A DNA stretch of 64,000 nt from Quillaja saponaria (taxonomy: Eukaryota > Streptophyta > Magnoliopsida > Fabales > Quillajaceae). The stretch lies in the NCBI GenBank assembly GCA_029379385.1, contig CM055612.1, forward strand, positions 7,440,001-7,504,000, written 5' to 3'. This document shows positions 12,637-25,449 of this stretch, in pieces (the stretch's first letter is position 1; each line of letters starts with the position of its first letter). The notes under the pieces were generated by a model, which did not search any database, was not told where the DNA came from, and saw nothing but the letters and a program-made list of their open reading frames with translations. A program made the translations under genes and the position numbers.

Positions 12637-12845
12637 AGACCCTTTCACTGGAAATATATATAATTCCTAAATGCAATAATATTCACATTTCCATAACATA
12701 ATATTCGTGGATTGTTTTTAATTCAATTCATGCACTTACGAGAGCCTTTCACTGGGAATATATATAATTCCTAAATGCAATAATATTCACATTTCCAAAG
12801 CATAATATTCGTGGATTGGTTTTAATTCAATTCATGCACGTAAGT
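12637..12845. repeat. 104-bp tandem duplication, two copies
   Basis: Copy one (12637-12740) and copy two (12741-12845) share CCTTTCACTGG, a TATATATAATTCCTAAATGC block, an ATTCACATTTCC block and an ATTCAATTCATGCAC end, with only a few differences. The duplication looks recent. No gene is associated. Confidence 0.9.
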
Positions 12846-13768
12846 GCCTGAGCGTATAAAGAGACAGATTCATGCATGTATGCCACTATAAGTGTGACAC
12901 CATTAATCTTTTTTTTCTTTTTCTTTTTTTGTTAAAGAGGTGCATTAGAGTAAAATAGTTTGAAGTTACAGCTCATGGGATAAAAGTTCCCAAATAGTCA
13001 TAAAGACAAAGTATAACAATACACAAAAACAAAGGAACAACAGAAAGTTCAGTAAATCTCCAAGTCCTATGGTGAGTTTCTTTGCAAGTAGATCAGTAGC
13101 TTATAAGATCGTTAAATGAAGATCTATAATCTTTAATATATGCAGACTGCAATATTTATCATCTTGCAAGACATGTCCTTATATTCCTTCAAACGACTAA
13201 TAAGTATCGTAATTGATATCATAACTATGCATAACTTAATTAGAAGCGAAGCTTCTGGTCATTATATGAAGAGGAGTATCTTAGAAAAAAAGAATTTCAA
13301 TGACAGGATTATATAAAGATTCATCTAATTATCCACATCCAGGAAAAAGATTAGTTTATTTTAACTGATCGTCGTTAAATTTTTAGTTGAAGATAATTAT
13401 TATTCTTATTTGTAATTTATAATGGTAGGTGTCATTTTAATTTAAGTATGATTTTTAAGTTTTAGTCTTATTTTGTAATTTCAATTGTCCATCTAATTGA
13501 AGGCAGAATTTTTAATTAAGTTTGTTTTTTACAATTAAAAATATATATATATATATAATTTTTATAACATTTTATCTCACTTAAAAATTAAAATTGAATA
13601 AAAATAAATTTAATATCAAAACTAAATAAAAATAAAACAACTTAATTATTTGTACACATAACAACTTAACAGTAATTTGTATACAAAATAACTTCTCTGA
13701 GACTCTGACCATATTTTTGGACTATCCAAATTGACAACAAATTGAGGTAGAGGCGATAATGGTTTCTA

Positions 13769-14296
13769 GGATTGGTAACGGGGCGGGGCAAGAGTGGATC
13801 AAGGGTAAATCAACCCTACCCTACTTCCACAAATAGTGCCCTGAACAGGGCAAGGAATTTCATCCCATCCCCAATTTGAAAACTCTTCAAATTTCCTGAA
13901 CCCGATTTGCTTTTCCCCATTTAAAATATAAAAAAAAATCAAAGTTATACTCAATTAATTAATAAAAAATCTTTATCAACTAGCATAACTTATATATTTA
14001 TCCACAAAAGTCAAATTAAAAATTCACAAGAAGATAATATCACTTGTTAGAAATGCAATAATAATTAACAATACTTAATTAGTCTCACAAGGATTCATAT
14101 CAAAATAATAAGATATTTTTTTAATTTTTGATTTAATTAGAAAAAATATTAATATTCCTAATTAAAAAATATATATATATATATATATTTAGATCGGGAC
14201 AAGATCTACCCTATTTTCCAGTTAATGATCAAAAAACTTGTCTCGTCAGATCGAGGTGAATCGGAGCTCCACGGAACGGATCAAAATTGCCTTCGG
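13769..14296. mobile_element. Probable transposon insertion flanked by a 12-bp direct repeat
   Basis: An identical TAATGGTTTCTA occurs at 13757-13768 and 14297-14308. The enclosed 528 bp starts GGATTGGTAACGGGGCGGGG and has the G-rich/C-rich composition seen in some plant hAT MITEs, followed by AT-rich sequence. Terminal inverted repeats are weak. The 12-bp match may be an 8-bp duplication extended by chance. Confidence 0.4.
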
Positions 14297-16079
14297 TAAT
14301 GGTTTCTAACTCTCCGGCGCACCTTATAACACTATCAGACTTCAATTTTGATGAGCAACTGGCGTAGGCCAAGTAATATTTATTTCCAAGTACGTACGTA
14401 CATGACAGGGTGGCGACTGTGTCCAAGTTTACAACGACAAACAGTACAATTCTAAAGTAAAAGACCAACATTTAAAGTAATTTTAATACTTGATGCTTTC
14501 CATGCTTTATGGGCATGATACGATCTCTTTGATACAACGTTCTATGCAATACCCAGAGCAGTATGCTGGTTCATCCCTCGCAAAGCTACCTACTAGGCTA
14601 CTACTCTTACTTGTCTAATCCCACCTACTCAGCTCACACATCACTTATTTCTTTCTTACTTTGGTAACTGTGGCGCTGTTTGGTTGTCGAGAAAATCGAT
14701 GGAGAAAATAAGTTTGAGTTAGCTCTCATTCCTGTTACTTGATATCCAAGCAAACCGGAAATTTGTGTTTCATTTCAATTCTTTTGCATGTTATGTTAAG
14801 TTTGTTTTAAAATTATGATTATAGACAAATATTATAAAACTAGGTTCAAGTATTTAATTTTGAATTCATGAACTTTTAGTGGCCTATGCACTATGCAGGT
14901 TGAAATTAGTGTGATTTTTATATTTTGTATAGTACTGTTGATGTTTTTGCATTCTTCCAAAAACTTTTTTGCTCCATTAGCTATTTGTTTGACTAAAATA
15001 AAATAAAAAGTTTAAAAATAAAACCCAAATATAATTAATTGTTTAATTAGTGCACATTAGTATATATATACTATACTTTATCTATATTTGTTTAATTTAA
15101 TTTTTATGGCTAACAAGAAAAACACAAAAAATAAATTTACTTTATATAAAATAATTAATAAAACTGAAGTATTGTTTTCTTCAAGATAACCTTGAACTTT
15201 TGATTAACCTTGAACTTTTGAAGCTCTGAAGTCCAAGATTTTTTTAATAAAAATGACAATTGTTAATACACATATAGTATTAAATGCTTTGTTGGTAACT
15301 TCCATGGAGTTTTGGCTGCATTACATTTCATGTGAGAAAAGCAAAGCTGCAGGAGGAGCAAAAGCTTTTCTTGGAGTGACATACAAAGTATTTGTGATTT
15401 TGTTAGAGAGAGAGAAAGATTCATCACGAAATCTGAATCCTTTTCTTTTGTACGGATTCTAGTTAAATCTAACCAACTTGTTAAGTTCTAGTGAGTAATG
15501 ACGTGTCTTCACTTATAGTTATATTCTATCTTAGAAATGTAGGGTTAGGCTGGAGACTATAGGGTGCGGTCCCACCTTGACCCATTACACACATTTGACA
15601 TAGACCCGTGTTTAGTGTCAATGTGTCATAGCAATCAGACATTACAACCAAAAGCAAACTGTACTAAGACCTCTCTTCCAGTCAGCCACTGACATTGACC
15701 TCTCTAGTTTAAAATCCTTGTCCCAGTTCCAATGAAGGACCTGATTGTACTGTATTACTGACTAAATTACAACATTGCCCTCCCAACTTTCCCTCCAACA
15801 ATAGTTGTTGTTAGGTTTAAGATAGCAACTGTAAAGTAACTATAACAGTAAAAGTGTAAAGGAGAAGAGAGTGAAAAAATAGAAAACAACAAAGTGCCAG
15901 ATCAACTTTCTTGTGCTTTCTCAGCTTTTTAAGCCTTCAGCTCTTTGCTGTACAATGCCCTCGCTTTCACTGCAAAAGCAACCAATGACCCCATTTCTAA
16001 TTCACTTCCACATCCAACAAAAGGACCTCATTTTATATACAACAGATAGAGAGATACTACCTAAGACCTCAGAAAAAAA

Positions 16080-16592
16080 AAATTAAACGAAATTCATTTG
16101 AGCTATCCATCATTTCCAATAAGCCTGTACAGTGTACACTTCTTTTATTCCAATTCACCACCCAATTTGAATCTACTTTCTAGGAAACAATTTACCCTGT
16201 TCCCTATACCTCTTTTCAAATCTTCACATTCCAATTCTGTTTCCACACAGAACAAAATCACCAACCCCACCCCATTTTGAAAAAAATGCTAAGATCCAAA
16301 TCTACCTCCACCTTTGAATGTACAAAAACTTCCCTGAGAGATCAACATTATTACTGCATCTTCAAAATTCAGCCAGTTGCACTGCTCAAAATACTGCTGA
16401 AGGCTTTGTCTCATGGTCATACAGAATAGGGGCCCTTGATGTCTGAATCATTAACCATGTTCCTCTGGTCTCTTACCACAGCTGTATAATCCCAGTTAAT
16501 TTCATTTTCAGAAGGGTCAACATTCGGTTGGGTATCTTCTACCTTTTCCAACTGCAACCATTTCAAGCTTAATTCTCTCCTTTTAGCTGCTG
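16080..16592 (-). other. 3' untranslated/flanking region of PIP5K copy 1
   Basis: This sequence follows the stop codon and is matched by 25905-26430 behind copy 2, including the block CCTGTACAGTGTACACTTC. Short open frames here are non-coding. The polyadenylation site was not determined. Confidence 0.5.
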
Positions 16593-19500
16593 CTACCCGT
16601 CTTCGATAAAGATTCGACCTACAAAGTCTCGGAACCTCTTTGAGTAAAGCTTTGGATCAACAGCTGATATTGAAGTAGGGTTAGCTTGCAAGGATTTGTA
16701 TGCATGCTCTAACTTCTTGCTGATATCATAATCTTGTAGGATGTCAATAATCCCAAAATATAGTACTACTTCATAGGTCTCACCACTGCAACAATGGTTC
16801 AAATGGCTGATTCCACCCATGGTGTAATGATCAAAATCGCTCCGTCTACCCATCCGCTCTGCTCTTGCAGGCATATTGGCTCCTAACCTGATCAGCGGTT
16901 TCCTGAAAGATAAGATTCTACAATATTAATTTCTGTCTTAATTCTGACACGAACCACATTTAGATGTCCCTAAAGTATTAGCAATTGCATAAACTATCAA
17001 CATCTTTCTGTTTTTAAACCCTATGACAAAAAGAGAACCTAAATGTGGAACTGACAGGACTGGTAAGATGGTACTTTTCAGTTATCCAGTGGAAAAATCA
17101 ATCATTATTTGAGTTGAGACTTGAGACAAAATTACCAGCAAACAAAAAATAAAGGGAAGTCATAGTGTTGTCTTCGAATTTGAAGGATAATTGCCCGAAT
17201 GTGCCCTACACACAACTATTGCCTACTGAACCACTCCCACATAATCACCAAGACAACATAACCCACAGTTTCAATTATTCAAACCAACATGACCAGATTT
17301 AACAAAATAAATTATTCAGCCAACATCAGTGCCATCAAAATTCTCACATAACCGCAGCACAATCTTAAAGTCCTTCTAGAAGTTAAAAAACATGACAGGA
17401 GAAAAAACCATTAGTAGTTAGAAACTAATTAGACTTGGGAAGTCTTAATTTCCTTCATAACTCAATCTACTAGCAGAGCAGCATAGACCACATATATACA
17501 ACTTAGGTGGACTACGACTTTAGAAAAACATAGTCATCTGAAAACCAGAAATACACACCGGCCAGCTAAAACTCGATCCATGTCTTGTAACTCAGCCTCA
17601 AGGAAGCGACAACCACGCATGAACTTTTCATTCTGATAAGAATCCTTCTTGCCTGCAAGGGTAAACACCCTGTTAAAAGATACAGCCCCAATAATATCCA
17701 AGAGGCACCATTATAGTGAGATAGATAAATACCGGTTCTCAAAAGAAATGGGGATAGCCCCATTTTGTCATATGTATTGTCATCGCGGAAGTGAAGACCA
17801 ACCAAAAGACTGTAATCCATAATTTTCTCTGCTTCCAGGAACTCACAATCTCGATCAATTTGTCTGCTCGTGGTATCAAATATAAATTAGCACAGATGTA
17901 TTGGTGTCAAATTGATAAAGATTAAATAAGAAAACTAAAGTTAGTCTAGCAGACAATATGCAAAAAAACTTACTTAATAAGCTCCTGGAACCAATGTCCT
18001 TGTAGGCGAAACACAAAATTAAGATCAAGGTCTTTAAGGGTAGTAGTTTCATCAATCTCCTCATCTGGCTTATCTGTTGTTCGGCCGTAGGAGGATCCTT
18101 TCAAGTCAAAGCGTCTATGAATCCGATATTCTGAGCAGAAAAGATTGCCCATCAGAACGAACCTAGTCTGGCTTCCAAAGAAAACACCCAATAAGATACT
18201 TGGACCAAACACATAACAAAAAGAAAAACTAAAATCTGATTCAATACATACCTTCTGGCCACCAATTGGCTTGACACAGTGCACCCCATAAAACTTCGTT
18301 ACAAGGGAATTCTCATATCGACAGACGTGTTCATAATAACTGGGAAGCATCCGAAGGAGAACCTGAAAATGGATCATCAAATTCAATCAAATTGCTATCC
18401 CATAATAATTGCTAAATCCTCAGGCACAGAGTGACCTTCTACCCGAACCCCACTGTTCCAGACCCGCTTGGGACTAAAGTACCCACTACATCAGAATTCA
18501 ACCTAGGGCCCATCCCCAAAAGAGGGTAGAATATCCATTGGTGTCATGGCATGTGGTCTGCTGCTTAGCGACAGCTACCAGAAATGGAATACCAATGTAA
18601 TAATCAAGCTAAGACAAGATTTTAAAAGTCAAGAGGTACACAACTAACCTTGACTTCGGATTTCTTTACTGTCTTTACCATAAATCTATCATCTTGAGTC
18701 AGGTAAAAGAAGCTTCGACTTTTTCCTGGAGAAGAAAGCTCCCTGAGGGCATCATTGCCACAAATAGCTAACATGTAATCTGCAGGATCCACTTGAAACA
18801 GCTCCCTCAAATGTCTGAAAATCAAAGAAAGATCCAGTCAACCCAATAGCAATATAACCTCAAAACTATTTCACAAGACTTAAATTACCCAATTCGAGAA
18901 AAGTAGAACATCCAAATAAATCAATCTTAGAGATGTCTAATCACGAACCAATACAAACATAAAGAGTAACAAGCTATTGATATTATAAACCAAAAACAAC
19001 GGCAATACCTAAACACCATGGGGCAATAATCCTTCCAGCGGAATTCCACTGATTGATGGGGTGGTGTAAGTTTGGATCCTTCCGGCGGAAACCTCGTCCA
19101 GAACTTCTCCTTCGGATCAAAATCACTTGGCTTAAGTTGTCGCAATATTGAAGCATGCTTCCCAACAGAGTACCTACACAAAACAACAGCAATGATAAAT
19201 CAAACCCAACTTCAACACTCCACAAATACAAGTACAATCAATGGAAGGACTGCCTCTAATTTCAACTCAACCAGACAGTCTGCTTCCAAAATTTTACCTT
19301 ATACCAAGTTGTAGATTAAGCATCAAGTCATAATTTTTATGCCCCTTAGAGATCATCTGCCCTGGTTTCTTCGCCTCGCCAGAGAAACAACAAGGGTTAC
19401 GCCGAAATTGCTTAAGCCCATCTCGATCTGATCCCAATCCATCCCGGTAGAACATTGAGGCCTCCACATTGTCAAGAATATCACAAGTGATATCCCCAGC

Positions 19501-20463
19501 TTCTCCATCTGATTCCCATATACAAATCCTCGGGAAAGTCCGCTCCGTCAAACTCCCTCTTGCACCGTCCACTGAAGACCTCTTTCTCATTGTGATTCTC
19601 AAGTTATCACCCATAAATGGTCCATTGCTCTTCAGAGACTGCTCCTTCCTACTTCCAGGATAGGAAGTACCATTCAACTGTTGTATTTTCATATCCTTGT
19701 TCCAGCTGCCAATATAGCAACTTCCATCAGTCCAATTGAAAATCCCGTTCCCTTTTGGAACCCCGTTTTCCCATTGCCCATCATATTGATTCCCGTTAGC
19801 CCAAATTAACACGCCTCTCCCAGAAATCACACCATTCTTCCACTCACCTACATACTCGTTCCCATTCTTCCAAACGTATCGACCTTGCCCATCTTGTAGG
19901 TTACGCTTCCATGACCCTTCATAGAAATCGCCGTTGGCATAACGTTTCTGGCCGAACCCGTGTTTCGAGTCGGCGTTCCATGAACCACGATACCTATCTC
20001 TATCGGATCCAACGAAAGTACCCAATCCTTCCATCCGACCCGATTTAAAGTCCCCCTCGTATGTAGCACCGGAAGGCCAAGAGAACTTTCCTTTCCCAGA
20101 AGCCTTTCCCTTCCGCCACTCTCCCTCGTACATACACCCGTCGGTCCACAAGTACTTCCCGGATCCGTGTGGAACTTTACCAGTGAAACTCCCCAGGTAA
20201 AGATCGCCGTTAGGTAGGACCTTCTCGGCCGTGGTTGCAGTGTTATCAGGTGCAGTAGCTAAAGTGATGGGCGCGATCCTTCGGGTTCCGGGATGGGACC
20301 GACTCCGGCCAACTACTATTGCCAGCGGCGAAACCACCTTCTGGGGTGTCTTTTCCGTCTCTTTATCTACCTTATCTTCCTCAGATTTCTTCTTCTTTGT
20401 GCTGTAAACAACGTCACTGTGCTCATCAAACAATAGTGGCTCACGCATTTTTGGGTAATACAT
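16593..20463 (-). CDS. PIP5K: Phosphatidylinositol-4-phosphate 5-kinase, MORN type (copy 1)
   Basis: Makes PI(4,5)P2 from PI4P at the plasma membrane. I read eight exons with GT-AG junctions: 20463-19298, 19173-19009, 18814-18649, 18362-18252, 18167-17974, 17863-17733, 17652-17559 and 16902-16593. Phases join cleanly into about 778 residues, normal for plant type B PIP5Ks. Exon 1 carries a basic N-terminus and, from about residue 87 to 270, seven full MORN repeats plus a partial eighth. Exons 3-8 give the kinase domain: [10 protein letters not shown] (ATP-binding Lys), [21 protein letters not shown] (catalytic loop), [13 protein letters not shown] and the basic SKRFRDF segment, ending RIFIEDG. 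A second in-frame Met (MREPLL, residue 6) is an alternative start. An out-of-frame upstream ATG at 20473 overlaps the start. Copy 2 lies about 9.8 kb upstream in the same orientation. The exact Arabidopsis orthologue is not assigned. Confidence 0.93.
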
Positions 20464-20473
20464 AAACTAGCAT
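20441..20473 (-). promoter_or_regulatory. Overlapping 10-codon upstream ORF at PIP5K copy 1
   Basis: An ATG at 20473, out of frame with the gene, opens a 10-codon frame ending in TGA at 20441-20443. It overlaps the first start codon (20463). Its end falls in ATGCGTGA, where the second in-frame Met codon of PIP5K (MREPLL) overlaps the stop region. Termination followed by reinitiation at that Met is conceivable. Copy 2 has the same arrangement at 30286-30318. Confidence 0.5.
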
Positions 20474-23400
20474 TGCCGGCGTATGCTCTTGGTATTGCTC
20501 GGTTCTGACCTGGGTAGTAAGAAACCCCTCTGTCTTATCCGTCTGAGGAAGATGAATCGCCGGACGGTGAGAAGTAACCGAGCATTTTCGGCGAGTTTTC
20601 TTTCTAGAAATATACTCAATCTCTTGCTCTTTATTGCTTTGTGCTTGGGAAAAATAAGTGGAATCCTACAAACAAAACACACAGCTCAGAAGAGAAGCGG
20701 ATAGAGAAAGAAAGTGTAGGGCGTGTATTTCAATTTTAACTAAAATTAATAAATAAGAAAAAACAAAAAATAAAAAATAAAAAAGAAAGAAAGAGAATGA
20801 GTTAATGATCCGGCTTTGCCTAGGGAATAGGGAACGTTAGTAATACAAGCTCAGCTTTATTTACATAAAATGACGAATATACCCTCGGAAGTATTCACGT
20901 AAATTCTGTTTTAAAACCGATTTATATTTCATCTCTTGGTTCCATCGTGACGTAACTGAATCGCCTACAATTTGAGACTTGTGAGGGTATCTATACGTAA
21001 TTTTATGTTTTAGCATTTATATTCACCCCCTTGCTCTTCTATAATTACAAAAATACCGTTTTATTTTTTTATAATGTGGTGCCCACAATCCTTATTTCCA
21101 GTAACCTGTCCAATGTTTGACTATTCTCTGTTTTGTTAATTAAAATCTAAAAAATAGGTTAATATTTATGAATTAATATTTCGTTCATACAACATTTATA
21201 TTTTATTATTTATCATTATGTTATTTCGAAGTTAATTTTTCTTTAATAAGTAAATTATATCAGATATATATATATATATATATTATAATTTATTTTATGT
21301 GTTTTTAATTAGTAAAATAAGAAACAGAATCTAATTCTGATTAATTTTCAAATGCACCAATTATTTATTAGCATTCTTTTTTGATAAACATTTGCAGGAT
21401 TTTTCTTTTCATATAAATTTAGGAGTCACAATTACTTGTAAAGCTAGAAATTTTGAATGAAAATGACTAGAAAGGTTTTAGGCTGATGAACAACTCTGAG
21501 CAAAGTGCAAAGCATAGAAATTGACTTTATGTAAGTGTTTTGGGAATGGTGGATGCAAGGACTTATTTCTACTTGAATTTAAGCATTAAAATTGTCCAAT
21601 TAAACTTCTCTTAATTGTCAAAAAGGTATGACCCATTTTCTGGAAACTAGAAAATATATTTGAGGGGCTAAATTCATTGGTAAATATCATTTGTCATTCC
21701 ATATTAAGCCACATTATCATACAAAGATGGTGACATTATATTGTTTTTCTAGAAGTTATTTACATAACAGTCAATTCTGAAATTGATTTTATCTAACACT
21801 TTAAATTTTTAATTCATAAAAAATTTAATTAATTTAGAAATGCCTAAGTGCACACAATCATATCATCTAATATATAATATATATTTAACAATTTCTATAA
21901 GTAATATATAATTAATTTTAAAATATCTAAGTGCACAAACCACGATCATATTATCTCAAACGTTGAGTCTAGTTGAATTTTACAATATTTTTTAATTGTA
22001 TATTAGAAAATTAACGTGTGCCTAAGCACCAATTCTCAATGCCAAATTTTTTTTTAACAAGAGTATTATCATAGACATATGACTATGTGAACACATCATT
22101 CTCCTTAATTATAAAATTTCAAAAATGTTTGAAAATAATTAATCGACCACAAAAACAAAAGGCCCTTCATACTAAGTGCATGTTTTAGATGACTAGCAGG
22201 AGGTGCTAAAAACTAAAGCATATCTGTAAAAATCTTGCTATTTCGATATAACTGGTCCTCTTTTTAAAGGAATAAGAACAATGTGTTTGTCCATTTTCTT
22301 TACGTAATTTAGATGGATGGGTGTTTGGCATTTGAGAAAGGTCGAAGAAACTGGTCAATATAAATCACTGAAAATTCTCCGCACAAAAAAACTGAAATAC
22401 TTATCATATCGAGCCAAATTTGTTTGTTTTCACGTGGGAAAAAGAGAAAGAGAGAAGTGCAAATCAAAATTGGCGTACGCAGTTTTAATGAGTGTCAACA
22501 CTAATTGAATTGTGAGGTAGGATGCATGCATTTTGTGAAAATCATAAATGAAATCAATTTGGTATGCTTGATCCATCAATTTAGGCAAATTCATGTTCAT
22601 TTATGGTGGATGGCTGCAAAGAATAAAGTTTATTAGATGCATTCTAGTTCCCCGTTATTATTATTTTTTAATTTAATTTGATAATCAGCTTGTTCGAACT
22701 ATCTTACACGTACCTTAATTAATTATCTCTTTGTTCCGATTAAATACAATTCATTCACACCGAGTCTAAAAAAATTATATAATTTTATTCCCTAGCTTCT
22801 TCAAGGGTATTTAAACCAAGAAAATGAATTACGAAAACAAACATTTTTTACAATCAGGCCAACTTGTTAGAATTTGATTTCCTTCATTTTCCAATAATAT
22901 CCCCTTGAAAGAATGAATTAAGTTAATTAATAAATAGGTATTTAGTTTCCACTATCCATCAATAAATAATTAAAGTTATTTACTGACAATGTAGAGTAAG
23001 TAGAAACATACCTCATATTTTTATAAAATTATAAAAGAAAAATACAAATCATATATATGTGTAGGAATTTTTTATATTTGCTTGGTTAAGTTTATTATGA
23101 AATTTACAAGAGACTGGTTGCAATTAATTTTTTTTAAGCGATCCTGTAATATTCAAATTAGTTTAGCACATCTTCATTATCTTATTTTTTTTATTTTTAA
23201 TAAAAGAAGATGCATGTCACCTAAAATTTATGAGAGGTGGACTTTATCTAAAAAACAAAAATAGGTTTCTTTAAGATGAATATTTGATTAATGTACAACA
23301 ACTTTAGATTCAACAACACTATTCGTTTGGTATTATTAATCATGAAACTAATAATTACATACAATGTTTTTTTTAATTATCATCTAAATAATAGCATACT

Positions 23401-24130
23401 ATCACATCAACAAGATAACTATAACATAATTCTATTTTGGGTATTATCGCTCTCATTCTTGCATGTTATAATTTCTTGTTGACCTTTTTAGTTTTTTTAG
23501 TTTTGATTGGAAGCTCATTTTTCTTTGCTCTTTTAATTTGTGAGAAATATTTTAAAAAATTGATCTAATAGTTCAATAAATATGTTTCATTCTTTGACTT
23601 CCTAGATTTGGATCTAAATCATAAAAAATAAAATTTATCTAATTTTTAGTCTATACTTAAATGACCTGTATTTGATCAAATTAAAAAAATTAATTACTCA
23701 AAATATTCATAAATGAATTTGAACATTATATAATTATTAAATAATAACTAAAATAAAAGTGATTCAAGGAAAGAAGTGTTTTATAATTCATAAATTTAAC
23801 CAATTTTTTATTATAAAAATAAAATAAAAATCATTGTGGTTTACGAACACTCGGACAGACAGACTTGCCATGCTGTCTTCTTCTACTTCAACTTCTTTAT
23901 ATTGCTCCCATTCCGTCGCCTATTTCCGCGGACATCGCTGCCCACCATGCCACTTGTCAGACTCTTACTATTGCCATGTGTCCTGCCGTATCACATTCGG
24001 TTGTCGTTCTTATTGAGCAGCTAATTATAATTGATGATGACGGCCTAATTATAAAATTTAAAGCCTAATAAAAATTAATATCTCTTATTGGAATGAAAAT
24101 TAAAATAACAAATTCCTACCTTACTCATCA

Positions 24131-24178
24131 CCTTGAACCAATCCCAAGATTACAAGTATATATAGAGTATCTTCATTT
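24131..24178 (+). promoter_or_regulatory. Promoter-like CCAAT...TATATATA block (unit 1)
   Basis: GAACCAATCCCAAGATTAC is followed after a few bases by AAGTATATATAGAGTATC, a CCAAT-box and TATA-box-like arrangement. The same block is almost unchanged in unit 2 at about 36429-36472, although neighbouring sequence differs more. No coding frame follows. It may be a decayed or non-coding promoter, or simply AT-rich sequence. Confidence 0.3.
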
Positions 24179-25304
24179 TCTTAATTAGAAAACTAGAAAA
24201 AAAAAAGTTTAAACACCAATAAAAACAAGAAGTGATTGTCATGACAATAACATTAATTATAAGCAATAAATTAATCTTTTATTTAAATGGATTTTGATAC
24301 TATATTACATGTTATTAATCATATTAATGTTGACTTTGTTTAATATATTATTTATCATCTTAATGAAGTTTTTTTTTTTAATTATAAATAATTTTATGAA
24401 GACTTTCTTGAGTTAAACAATCCTTTTTATAAAATAAAATAAAAATATTGATATGGCAAATTTAGTGATTTATATTTGGCTCAAAAATAATAATTTATTG
24501 GTGTAGGGCATAACATGTATTTACCATACGCAGTTTGCATCTAATATTATATATCTTTTCTAAGAAATAAAAATTGTTTTGTGATTTTTAGGGTTATAAA
24601 ATCCGAAACTAGAAATAAAAGTTTTTTTAAATATAAAATGAGGGAATGTTAGATGAATTTAATAATTTTTTGATTTAGACAAATATAATCATAATATTTT
24701 TCATATTTTAACATATACTATTATCCTAATTTATATATAAAATCAAAATCTCTCAAATCAACCAAAAAAAAAAATACATATTATCATTACTCAAAAAAGT
24801 AAATTGTAAAACATATGTTTTTGTTATTTAGATATTAAAAATATTTTCAACTTGTTTTAGTATTTTTTAACACATGTCCATTTTTAATAATTTCAATACA
24901 TCTCTTTGAAAAAATATAATCAAATAAACTTTTATATCTCACAGCATTTACGTTAACTTATGAATACAAATATTTTTTATATTACACATATTAAACAAAT
25001 ATACTTGAAAATTATTTTACTTATAATACTTTTATACACAACTTAAGGAGACACACAAACTAAATTTATTAGCAAAATTTAAAAATTATTAGACATTTAT
25101 AAAATTGGCTTGATTAGAATGATAATATCTTTATTTTTCAAATTTCAAAGAAAGAAGTGAAGTAATATAATGAAAGAATTGTAAATTTTTATGGGTAGAA
25201 ATCTACGTTATTTTTAAATTTCAACTATCCAAATAATGTAATTGTAAATTTTTATTTATTATTTATAAAAGAAATATTATATTATAAAAATGTACCCCAT
25301 TTCT

Positions 25305-25449
25305 ATGTCAAATCCTAACCCTAATCCTAAAAGCAAACAAAATACTAAGCCTAAAGCTAACTGTAACCCAACACTAATCCAATCCCTAATTCTAATTTTA
25401 ACCCTAATCCTAACTCTAATTCTAACTCTAACTCTAATCCTAATCTTAG
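25305..25449. repeat. Degenerate interstitial telomere-like (CCCTAA) array
   Basis: About 145 bp consists of variants of CCCTAA, CCCTAAT and CTCTAA (AACCCTAATCCTAACTCTAA and similar), related to the plant telomere repeat TTTAGGG read on the other strand. It lies in the distal flank of unit 1. No counterpart is visible at the matching place in unit 2 (about 37.6 kb). Confidence 0.65.

Larger units (their letters stand above)
3769..16060. other. Gene-free, transposon-rich spacer
   Basis: About 12 kb without a supportable gene. Open frames are short, AT-rich and unlike any family I know. Recognisable content is mobile-element debris, listed separately: TIR elements at 4071-4329, 4460-4962, 9386-10104, 10491-11316 and 13769-14296. 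There are also AT microsatellites near 8580, 9069, 13538 and 14169, a C38 tract at 11782, a 104-bp tandem duplication at 12637, and a possible decayed RNase H-like fragment near 5614. The last few hundred bases (15860-16060) are less AT-rich but show no reading frame. Confidence 0.7.

Noticed and set aside
22317..22508. 63-codon open frame with a related block in unit 2 (34080-34280)
   Set aside because: Similarity is at DNA level from the duplication. The reading frame is shifted and ended differently in unit 2.
23834..24068. Three overlapping plus-strand frames in a less AT-rich patch of unit 1
   Set aside because: Part of the patch is missing in unit 2 and none of the frames is preserved there, so coding is unlikely.
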